The notes beneath the pieces are model-generated. The model was not told the origin of the DNA. It ran no database searches and was given only the letters and a program-made list of their open reading frames with translations. A stretch of 64,000 nt of DNA. Origin: Mrakia gelida (lineage: Eukaryota > Basidiomycota > Tremellomycetes > Cystofilobasidiales > Mrakiaceae). A program made the translations under genes and the position numbers. Numbering within the stretch: the stretch's first letter is position 1; the number at the start of each line of letters is the position of its first letter. Location of the stretch: contig BRON01000011.1 in the NCBI GenBank assembly GCA_024345305.1, positions 248,001 to 312,000 on the forward strand, in the 5' to 3' direction. Positions 22,333 through 31,532 of this stretch are shown piece by piece.

Positions 22333-23576
22333 ATGGATACCTCACCCACTCAGCTCGGGACACTACTCGGTCTCCATTTCAGAAGCTGCGATACGACTCT
22401 ACCCCCAAGAATCCTCACTCAGGAGGTCTCGATGGAACAGTTGACGTCCGAGCTCACCTGCTGGAGCAAGATCGTTAGCCTTCGTCCCCCCTCCTGCCTT
22501 CTTGAGTGCCATACTGAATCTCGCTTCACGTTCTTGCAGCACTCAACATTCACGAGGGTCTCGGAGGAGGAGCTTCACAAGTTCTTCGTGCGTTTCTTTT
22601 CGCATTCGCCCCTTCTTCGTCTTGCGGATTGACCCCCTCCCTCTTAAACAGGCCGAGTTCAACGCATTGTATCTTCCATCCTTCGTCAAGACGGTTATCG
22701 CACAGGCTACACATCAGTTTCCTGGCTCCCAGCTATGGTGGCTCATCCTCTACAGCACGCTGCACTTCGTAGCGATGGAACCGTCCTTCTCTCGATTCGT
22801 CCGAGAGCACGACGAAGACGCTCGTCGTCTCTGCTCGTTCTACTCTCTCACTCTCGGCAACATCTCTCACGATCTGGATAACAGCATAGTTGGTTCTATT
22901 CTGCATCTTTGTGGGTAAGCTTTCGCTGACACGCTGGCTTTTTTTCTTCTTCAGCAGACCTCGTACGAAGAGGCCGTCGTGTCGATCCATCCTCTCGTCC
23001 TCAACCTCGACGATGTCGTCAACGCTCTATCGGACCAATTCCCTCCCCTGTCGAAGTCAAGCATCCTCGACGACGCATCCAGAGCTGCTCTCAACAAGAC
23101 CCTCCCTCACCTCCTTCGACAACGAATCCAACCGAACCCCGAGCTTTGGACTCGAGCCTTTCGTCTTAGCGGTATCGTGGAGGCCATGCTCGGAATCTCA
23201 AGTGAATCAGAAGCCAATCGGCTGAGCCTCGAGCTTCGAGGATACTGGTGGAGATGCGAGACGAACAGAGTGGACGGCGCGTCGTGCTCGACTGTCCTCG
23301 CCGAGGGAGAGGAGATGATGGCGTGTGGTCGAGTGAGTTCCTTTCCACTGCCTGAAAACTGGTCATCTCTTTCGAATCTGACCACTGATCACTCGACTCG
23401 TCCCTCAGTGCCGCGCTGTTCGATACTGCTCGAAAGGTTCGTCACGTCGAGATCTTCTCCCTGTTCCGCTCTCGTCCTTCCTTCAGCTGAAGTCTCTTCG
23501 CCGTCTTCTCCTTCCAGAACATCAGCGAGCCAACTGGAAGCAGCACAAGCTCACCTGTTTCGAGCCGAAGTGGTGA
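22333..23576 (+). CDS. MYND zinc-finger family protein, copy B
   Basis: The best preserved MYND copy, about 300 aa. Start ATG at 22333 (MDTSPTQLGTLLGLHF). The core contains FNALYLPSFVKTVIAQ and FSRFVREHDEDARRL, aligning with copies A and D, then a helical stretch and LELRGYWWRCE. The finger is spread over three exons: MMACGR, CRAVRYCSK, and EHQRANWKQHKLTCFEPKW followed by TGA at 23576. Ligands visible are C-x2-C, C of YC, H of EHQ, H of KQHK and the final C; the first Cys pair of a full MYND is missing or lies in the WRCE/ASC segment. The stop overlaps a GTGAGG donor-like sequence, so an alternative 3' end is possible. Shares its promoter with F-box-2. Role unknown. Confidence 0.8.
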
Positions 23577-24641
23577 GGGTGGAGACCGAGAAGAGACGAC
23601 GCGTTGGAGGTGTCTCGTTTGCGCTGGGTTTTTTTCGTCGAGGTTCCGGAATCGATGGCCATTCTCTCTCGTCCACCTCGGTGTCGCAGGAAGTGCTCGT
23701 CTTTCTTGGAGTAGTAAAGCTGTACCTTCAACATCAGTCGTCGAAGCGTCGGACGAGAACGGAGCGAGAAGGGAGGGAAGGCGTGCTCTCCCTTTTTTCG
23801 ACGGTTCTCCTCCAACCCCATCTCCCTCTTCCCCTCTTATCCCCTACAGGATTCTCGGTACTCTGCTTCAACAGCAGAACGTCTCATCCTCGTCCTCGCC
23901 TTCCTCATCTAGCGTCACTTCGAGCTGCTGGACGGAAATGGCTCTGTTGCAAAGAACAGTCGCGGAGGGAGGGGAGGGAGGAGAGATCGAGCTCACCCAC
24001 TTTACTTTTTGGTCCAATCCTGGTGAGTCCTCGGTATCTCTGTCAAAACTGCACCTCGGGGGCAGAACATACAGGTTTGGAATTCTGATCTAGCTGGTCG
24101 TCAAGGATGGGGGCGAGGAGGGCGAGGCCCAAGTCGAGAAGAGAAGAAGAGGAAGGAAGGGATGGGATGTTGAGCTCGATTCGGCCTTCCTCCGTTCGTT
24201 CTCGTTCTCGCTGACCCTTTCTTCCGCCTTTCTTTGCTTCTTTTACACGTTCAGAGCCATGAGCGTCACAGGCTTCGAACCAAACCTTTCATCGGCGACA
24301 GAAAAGCTTCAAATTCTACCGAGGAACGAGTCCTCCAGCCGGGGTTCCCGCTCTCGTCCTCTCCAATTCTCGAGCTCAAGTCAAAGACCTTCGTCCTCCT
24401 TCTCTGTCATAGGACAGATCTTTCTTTGGAGATCACTCCACTCCACCAAGTCAGTCGTCGAAGGCGCCATCCATCCTCGAAGATGGGACATGGTTGAAAA
24501 CCCAGGAAATTTGGATGGGCTGACTTCCCTCTCTTCGCTCCTAACAGCCATCCTCCTCGACCAACTACTTCAATCTGCTTCCGACACCCTCTCTCTCTCT
24601 CACTCCGAAACTCTCACCTAGGAAACCTCTTCCCCTGAACA
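23577..24641. other. Intergenic with possible coding remnants
   Basis: About 1.06 kb between MYND-B and the transporter. A plausible exon at about 23850-24022 reads LGTLLQQQNV, WTEMALLQRTVAEGGE and ELTHFTFWSNP, ending at a GTGAGT donor. A second open block from an ATG at 24259 reads MSVTGFEPNLSSATEKL. I could not join them into one credible protein, and neither resembles a neighbour. They may be 3' exons of MYND-B, a small unknown gene, or remnants. Confidence 0.3.
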
Positions 24642-27494
24642 ATGACCGACGTCAGCTCTCGTTCACCCTCGCCGGCGAAACTGCAGCATCAAATTGAGGA
24701 GAAGGAGGTCGTTCGCGTTCCGTTCTTTCGTTCAGTACAGTTCGCTGTGAGTACCTTGTCGCCCCCTTCTCTTGCGTAGCTTTTTTCTCAGTGATTCCAC
24801 GACGTTGGGGGAGACGAGGAGTCGGTAGAAGTTGATTGGAGAGCTCAAAGCTCGCGGATTCGTTCAAAACTCGAGCTCACACCTTTCCCTTCCTCGCCCT
24901 CGTTCCCCTTCCTCGCAGGTACTGATAGCGGGTCTGGTGACATTCACCGCCCCAGGCATGTATGACGCGATCGGTGAGTCCTTCTCTTTACGGGCACGAA
25001 GCCTTCTTCTGCGTCTTCTCAAAGCTCGACTTCCCTCCCACCCTCCCCTCCCCCTGCGATTCGAGGCGCCTCGTGAGACTCCCGCTGACTTCTTTCTCTC
25101 TCATCTTTGCTCACGTCCTCTAGGAAACCTCGGAGCTGGAGGAGCTGCGGAGCCTTGGGCTGTATCTGCCGCGAACGCCATCGTGTGAGTATCGAAGAAA
25201 CGTTGTCCGCGAACTCGGCGTCTCGTCCGTCGAAACCGAAGCTCACATTTCGCTCTCCCTTCTCCCTGCTCGCTTCAGTTACGGTCTCATGACTCTCTTC
25301 TGTCTCCTATCTGGTGGTCTCATCAACACCATCGGTGTAAAATGGGCTCTCGTACTCGTGAGTTCCTTCGACCCAACTCTTTCTTCGATCCTCCCTCGGC
25401 TCTTTCTTCCGGAGCTCGAGCTGACCGAGAATCGCTTTGTAAATCGAACTCTTAGGGTACCATCGGATACCCTCTCTACGGTGCTGGACTCTACACCAAC
25501 TCCTACACGAGTGAGTCCTCGCTCGCATCCTTTTCCTTCGCTCGTCATCGTCGTTTCGTTGTCGCGAAGAGAGTTTGAGAAACTGGAGGAACGATTTCTA
25601 CAGCTGACTGAGCGCTTCTGTCCGTCCTCTTTTCTTCCTTTCAGCCAACACCTGGTTCCTTATCTTCGGATCCGTCTTCATCGGAATCAGTGCTGGTTTC
25701 TTCTGGGTGAGTCGAGTCGAAATTCGGACGCGTCGAGTCGGACGCGTTGGGGCTCTTCCCTCCTCCCCTCCCCTACTTTTCCGTCTTCCAGGTCGAGCCA
25801 GATGCGACTTTATCTTGGCTCAGTCCGGTACGAAGCGTCGACCACGTTTTCTGACCCCACATTTTCCGCTCTTCTCGTTCTTTTTTTCCCACAGACGGCC
25901 GAAGCTTCGATCTACATCGGATACCCTGAACCTGGACAGAAGGGTCGATACCTCGCTCAATGGAGTTTCTGGAAGAACATCGCTCCCGCCGTCGGTGGTG
26001 CCGGTACGTCTTTGCTGCGATAGAAACTAGGAGGAAGAAGCTCGACCTAACCGCGTTCGCTTTTCGATTTTCACAGTCTCTCTCGGAGTCAACTCGAAGA
26101 CCGAGACTGGAGGTGCCATCTCGGCTGCTACTTACATCGTCTTCATCGTCATCATGTGCTTGGTGAGTCGCTATCCATCCACGTCGCTGAGCTCTTCGTC
26201 GAAACTGACCTCGTCGTCGTCCCTTCGTCTTCTTCTTTCCAGGGTCTTCCCATCTCCATGTTCCTCCCCTCTCCTGCCAAGGTCCTGCGATCCGACGGAT
26301 CCAGCGTCCCTAATCGAGTCGGAAAGGGAGCTCTCAAGGAGGTCCTCGAGGTCTTCAAGCTCTACAAAGACAAGAGGGTTCGTCTTCTTTCGCGAACGAT
26401 TCTCTTCCACCACGCGACGGTCGAAACTGACGAGCTTCCTCCCCCTCTTCTTACTTCCTCAGGTTCTCCTCCTCCTCCCCTCCTTCATCTGCTCGTACTT
26501 CTACCTCTCCTGGCAGAGTATCTACCTCTCCACCTACTTCAACGTTCGAACTCGGTCGCTCTCTTCCCTCGTCTCTCCCTTCGCCGGAATCATCTCGTCA
26601 TACGCCATGGGATTCTACCTCGATCAGCGACACATCACCGTTCGAACTCGAGCCACCGTCACCCTCGCCATCCTCTTCTTCGCCGAGATGGGTCTCTGGA
26701 TCTGGGCCACCGTTATCGAGAAGGAGTTTGCCGTTTCCCAGCCCATCATCGATTGGTGAGTCTTTCGTCGCGTCTCGATTCTTTCTTTTTTTCGAGCATC
26801 CTCGGGGCTGACTCTCTCCCCCCTCCTCTCTCTTCGCAAACAGGACGAGCCCTGAGTTCGGAAAGGCTTGGGTCTTGGTTTTCTTCTGGACGTTCGTCGG
26901 CCAGGCTATCCAGAACTACGTTCGTCCCTCGTCTCGCCCCGCCGTCCAAATCGAACGAACCTCGAGCTGACCTTCTTCGCTCTTTCTCACAGTTCTACTG
27001 GGTCATCTCGCATTTTGCCAAGGATATTCACGTCATCTCGCGATACGCTGGACTCTTCCGTTCGATGGAGGCTCTCGGACAGGTTCGTTTTTCGCAACTT
27101 CTCTCCTCGCCAGTCGTGGTCGCGTCTTTCGTCGTGACTGACTCTTGCTCTTCTTCTCCTCCACCACAGACTATCGCCTGGGCCGTCGCCTCCAAATCCT
27201 ACATCTCTTCTTGGGCTCTGTGAGTTCCATCTCCTTTGCTCCTCATCATCGTCGTCTGATCGAACTCGTCCTGACTCGACGCGTCTCTTCCCTTCCCCTC
27301 TTCTTCTCCTCAGCATCGGAATGAACTTCGGAGGTCTCTTCGTTGCTCTCATTCTCGCCTACCCCGTCGTCCGAAACCTCACCGAGATCGACGCTGCCGT
27401 AGTTGGAGAGGACGGTTCGCTGGCGTTGGGACACGAGAAGGAAGTTCCTACGAGCGGTTCAGCGACGCCCGAGGATCGCGAGTTGAGGGTTTGA
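24642..27494 (+). CDS. UNC93-like major facilitator transporter
   Basis: Predicted 11-12 span membrane transporter of the fungal UNC93-like MFS group. The ATG at 24642 begins a cytosolic tail (MTDVSSRSPSPAKLQHQIEE), then RSVQFAVLIAGLVTFTAPGM, the usual first span. Further spans across many exons include YGLMTLFCLLSGGLINTIG, TWFLIFGSVFIGISAGFFW, YLSWQSIYLSTYF and WVLVFFWTFVGQAIQNYFYW. Between them is EASIYIGYPEPGQKGRYLA, a loop typical of the family. The C-terminus is soluble and acidic (GEDGSLALGHEKE). Substrate is unknown. At least eleven short introns have the local splice consensus. It sits inside the F-box/MYND cluster with no evident functional link. Confidence 0.82.
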
Positions 27495-27977
27495 GCAGTT
27501 GGATCATGTATTTGTCTGAACGTATAGAATCAGAGCTAGACTTTTGGTGTATTGTTTATATTCTAATGTACTCGGTATTCTTTCGATCATCTGCCGTTCG
27601 AGAAGTTGAAACTCGATGCGTCTTCTGCCTAACGACTTGCTCGTTCTTTCTCAGGCTTCAGCCTTCCTTTCCTTTCAAGCACGGGCGAGCACGAAGTATA
27701 TTAATTTTTGAGCCTATCTATATCTCTCCTCAGAGGGCGTACGAACGAACAAAGTAAAGTAAGGGCAAGCGAGAGTCGTCGCTCCCTCTTGAATCGACGG
27801 GTTGAGAGAAGAGCGAGCTTGCGACGAAGGACCCCAAGTCATCCGGCCTCGAGATTTGACGAGACGTAAGTCGCCTCTGCTGGATCGAATAGGCGGAGGT
27901 CAGTCGAAGCACGGTCGAAGAGTAGCGCGAAGGGAAAGGTCGGGAGAAAAAGGGGAGACTCACGCGACGCGACGAGA
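27495..27977. other. Convergent 3' region of UNC93-like gene and MYND relic
   Basis: About 480 bp. AT-rich stretch 27510-27730, probably terminators and poly(A) sites of the transporter. On the minus strand a GTGAGT donor near 27961 and an acceptor CCAG near 27895 suggest a 3'-UTR intron behind the MYND relic. Confidence 0.4.
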
Positions 27978-28317
27978 TCACCAAGTCGGCGGGAAGCAAG
28001 TCTTTTTGTGCATTTTCCAGTCGAGTTTTTGATGTTCTGGATGGCGACCGACGTAAAGGAATAGGAAAGAACACGTCAGCGAGGCGAAGTCGAAGAGAGG
28101 ACGGCGACGCGACGAACCTTTCGAGCAGTATCGAACCGCGCGACACTGCGAAAGAGGAAGGGACAAGGCGTCAGGACTGGAAGTAAGAGGAGCAGAGGAT
28201 TGGGGTGAGTCTACTCACCCGACTGCAAGCCAACATGCCCGCCAGCTTCGACTGCTCCGACTCGAGTCGATTGCTAGGACGGACGAGGACCTCACCGCGG
28301 AGATCAACGAGGGAATC
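27978..28317 (-). pseudogene. 5'-truncated MYND family relic, copy C
   Basis: Only the C-terminal finger exons of the local MYND family remain. The first block (28317 to about 28219) encodes LESEQSKLAGMLACSR; it is followed by CRAVRYCSK and EHQKLDWKMHKKTCFPPTW with TGA at 27978. Splice sites and phases are exactly those of copies A and B, with intact CTGAC branch sites. No in-frame ATG lies upstream except the Met of MLACSR, and an in-frame stop occurs shortly 5' of the first block. The conserved N-terminal start and the YLPS core are missing; that space is taken by the divergent gene at 28327. It could still be expressed as a 34-residue finger peptide, but a relic is the simpler reading. Confidence 0.6.
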
Positions 28318-28326
28318 CTGTGAGTC

Positions 28327-29300
28327 ATGGACATGGAGATGGAGGGAGTCTCATCGGTCGCAGAGTACCTAGGCTGGGTCGTTGCTGGATTGAAGGAAGG
28401 GAAGTGGCAGAGGGACGAGGAAGGAAGTTTGAACGGATGGGCGTTCGTCGTTTCGAAGGTGAGCTCGCGTCTCTCGTCTCTCCTTCTTTTCGCTTCCGCT
28501 CTTCGTCTGTCTTGTGGGATGCTGATGAACATCCTTTTTCATTCATCCACGGCTTCCTCCTCAGATCATCCCCATCCTCTCCGCTGCCGTCGAAGCTCTC
28601 AAGTCCAATTCATCTTCGTTCGACGTCCTCCTCTTCGCGACTCAGCTCCAGCTCCTCGATCCCGAATCTGGTTTCTTCCTCCTCCGAACCTTCGAGCGAG
28701 TTGATAAGACTAACGAGGAGAAGATCGAGTTCATCGAGGACGCTATCGAGGATCTCGAAGTCACCGTTCGAGTGGTGAGTCTTTCGTTTCTCCTCGTCTC
28801 CTCGCTCGACGTCTCGTTCGACTCGAGCTCGTCGCTTCGCCTTCCTCCACTGGAGCTCGATGTGACTCCCCTTTCCCTCTCCTTCTACACCTCTCCTGCC
28901 ATCCTCGCAGTTCTATTCAAAGGAATCCTCCTCCGCTCACCTCCTCAAAGACTCCTCCTTCATCGGCTCTTCCTCCTCCGCCTTCTCCTCCGACGTCGTC
29001 CCTTCTTCTTTGGAAGCCTACGCGCTCGCGCCTCAACTGATGGATTCCTACTCGAGCTTCGGCTCCAGTGCTCCCGACTCGGCTGTCTTTGAGCAGCTCG
29101 ACGAGGTTGAGCTTGGAGTGGAGCTTCCGGTCGTGAGAAGGAGGGACGAGCGGATGAACTGGTGGAGTGAGGAGGAGCTCGTCGTCGCTGAGGCTCGCGC
29201 GACCGAGGAGGAAGAGGAGATGTCTGAGTCCGAGGAGGAGTTGGAGACACCTGGGCTCCGAAGGGAGGTCGTTGAGGCGTGGTGGGTGGTGAGGAAGTGA
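28327..29300 (+). CDS. Hypothetical acidic protein inside the F-box/MYND cluster
   Basis: Not recognised. Three exons. Exon 1 from the ATG at 28327 reads MDMEMEGVSSVAEYLGWVVA and ends WAFVVSK at a GTGAGC donor. Exon 2 (from about 28565) reads IIPILSAAVEALKSNSS, LLFATQLQLLDPESGFFLL and KTNEEKIEFIEDAIEDLEV. Exon 3 opens FYSKESSSAHLLKDSSF, is Ser-rich, and ends in an acidic tail (ATEEEEEMSESEEELE) and WWVVRK before TGA. Both joins are phase 0. The middle is amphipathic helical; there is no membrane span. The start lies 10 bp from the MYND relic on the other strand, so the gene occupies the place where an F-box partner or the MYND 5' part would be. Function unknown. Confidence 0.65.
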
Positions 29301-30025
29301 GGGAGGAGTTGCGGTGTTCGTTTCGGTTTCTCGTGTCTCGTTCGTCTGTTTCTCGTTATCCCTCGATTTGTTTTTCGTATTGGTAGCCAGACTTGCCTTC
29401 TTTGTTATAGTTTTCCGTTCTCTTGACCTCGTCTCGCCGTTCTCGCTGGTCTTTCTCCCGTCTCTCTCTCATGTCCTCGTCGCGTCGTCTCTCTTTTTCC
29501 GTCTCTTCCATCCTTCACGCCTTTACGCTTCTCCTCGATATGTTGCTACTTCCCTACCCTCGATATTTTCTCTTGTTTTGCCTCTCTCTCTCCTCCATGC
29601 ATCGTCAATTGTAGATCTAGCCCACCCTTCTGTTCTCTCTTCTCTCGCCTCGATTCTCGTGTCTCATTCTAGTCTCGTCTCGTTTCCCTTTTCCTAGTCT
29701 TGTCTTCCTTTTCAAACCTTTCTCGATGACGCCTCCTTCTTGATCGCAGTCTGGAGTGAAAGGCTGACTGCTCATTGATGCCAACTGGAGTCCTTCCGAG
29801 CTTTCCCATCCTTCTCTCGCGACGCGTCCAAACGGATCGTTCGAAAGGACATCAATCCCCGTCACCTCGGCTCCCTCCTCCGCTCGCCCACTGATCGCTC
29901 AGTCTTCCCACTTCGAAGAGATCGTCCTGTTCTGTGAGCGAAGACACGGAAGCATGTCAGTTGAGCGAACGAAGCTCAAAGAGGAACAAAGGGAAGCTCC
30001 CCTCGACGCGTCGCCCTCGTCCGGA
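29301..30025. other. Intergenic, T/C-rich
   Basis: About 725 bp, pyrimidine-rich on the plus strand (TCTCGTCTC-type runs 29310-29740), between the 3' ends of the acidic gene and MYND-D. An acceptor-like CTCACAG for a minus-strand 3'-UTR intron lies near 29935. No coding signal. Confidence 0.4.
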
Positions 30026-31458
30026 TCACCACTTCGTCTCGAAGCAGAGCTTCTTGTCTCCCTTCCAATCCTTCTTCTGGTGTTCTGAGGAGTCAAAGAT
30101 CGAAAGAAGGAGAAGTCAGCGCGCTCGTCGTCGGTAAGAGACGGAGGGGGAAAGGGAAAGGACGCGACGCGACGAACGTTTCGAGCAGTATCGAACAGTG
30201 AGGCACTGAAGAACGAGGAACAAGAACGGTCAGCGCGATTCAAGCGCATAGAGCAGCTGGTGAGCAATACTCACTCGTGAACAAGCCATCACTTCGTCTA
30301 CCTCGACGCACTCCAAGCTCTAGCCGTGGTTCCCGACTCGATCCCAGGTCGCCTCGCATCTCCACCACGCACCAGGAGACCTCTTCGCCGCCATCTCCCT
30401 TCACCCCTGGTAGTACCGCTCCGGAGAACCTAGAAGGATGCTGATAAAGTCTTGCAATGTCTCGCGGGTCTCGGCGGTGAAGAAGGTCTCATCACGACCG
30501 ACGGGAAGGGCGAGACGAAGTTTGACGAGACCTTCGAGCGTCTGACGACGGGGCTGAGGAAGATCAGCGAGGGAAGGGAGCTGTTGTGGGATCTGTTCGA
30601 AGAGGTTCCTCCACAAGTGAAAGAGGTTTCGAATGGTGGGCAGTCTCGCCTCGAGAATGTCTGGCTATATAAACGGGAAGAGCGAAGGGCCAGAAGTGAG
30701 CTCAAAGATCATCACTTTCTTCGACCTGCCCATCGAACGAAGACAAAGAGGTACTCACCCTTAGGAGACCAAGACCACCAAGAGACTCTAGCGCAAACGC
30801 ATAGAGCTTCAAAGCCTCTGCGTCCTTCTCTCGCACGAAGCGGGCCAGGTATTCCGAGGTTTTGGGACGGAAGATAGCGGCCAGAAAAGCGACGTGCAGC
30901 CCCCACCAGGTTCCAGAGTCGCCCTCCACTGACATGGGCATGATGAGAAGCGTTCGGATGAGGCTGGGAAGGTAAGCGGCGCAGAGTTGGCACTGGTCGA
31001 ATGGAAAGGGAAGAGAGAGAAGTGGGAGAGAAGGTCAGCTTCCTTCGCCGTCGCTCAACAGCTAGCTTCTGCTTTGAAGCGGGCGGACGGAGCGAAGACT
31101 GAGGACTGAGACCTACAGCGAACCTGGTGAACGCATCAGGTTCCACGATACAGCACTGGTGGTACTAGGAGTGGGAGAGCGACTGAAGTCAGCGGCGGCG
31201 AGAGAGGAGGGAGGGAAGACGAAGGAGCGACCTCGAGCTCACCATCTCTTCAAGTCGATCCACCTCCTGGGTAGTAGGTTTCTTGAGAACTGGAAGTCCC
31301 GATGAGGGAGAGAGACTCATGAGATCGGCTAGCTCGGTTAGAGAAGGAAGGACGATCGGAAAGAGGGAAGAGGGGAGGGGAGGGGAAAGAAGGGAGGAGG
31401 TCGACGTCGAGCCCAACTTGAACTCGTCGAGCTCGCTTCCTCTTTCTTCCCCTCTCAC
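30026..31458 (-). CDS. MYND zinc-finger family protein, copy D (degenerate)
   Basis: Fourth family member, drifting. The family N-terminus is present as LPSLTELADLMSL, but the Met that opens copies A and B is not there; translation must start upstream at 31458 (MRGEERGSELDEF) inside the ancestral promoter, or not at all. The core has CQLCAAYLPSLIRTLL, WWGLHVAFLAAIF and YLARFVREKDAEALKL, aligned with A and B. The finger reads VMACSR, CLTVRYCSK and HQKKDWKGDKKLCFETKW, ending at 30026. The zinc-ligand His of the family K-x-H-K is Asp (KGDK), and Glu before HQ is Gln. Intron positions are conserved. Head-to-head with F-box-3 at 74 bp. It may be losing function. Confidence 0.65.
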
Positions 31459-31532
31459 GGATTCATCCTCTTAGCAACGAAACGTCTTCTTCGTCTCTTT
31501 CTTCGCCAGCGGGACTCCATACATCTCCTACG
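31459..31532. promoter_or_regulatory. Short divergent region of MYND-D and F-box-3
   Basis: Only 74 bp if MYND-D starts at 31458. The GAGGTCGACGTCGAG element of the module promoters lies just outside, at about 31396-31412 within the annotated MYND-D frame. No CACGTG is present. This suggests the true ancestral promoter spans about 31390-31532. Confidence 0.45.

Noticed and set aside
29314..29697. 127-codon hydrophobic plus-strand frame
   Set aside because: T/C-rich 3' flanking sequence gives spurious Leu/Ser/Phe/Val codons; no start context or splice partners.
17078..31458. MYND copies as SMYD-type lysine methyltransferases
   Set aside because: The finger is C-terminal and no SET motifs occur in any exon.
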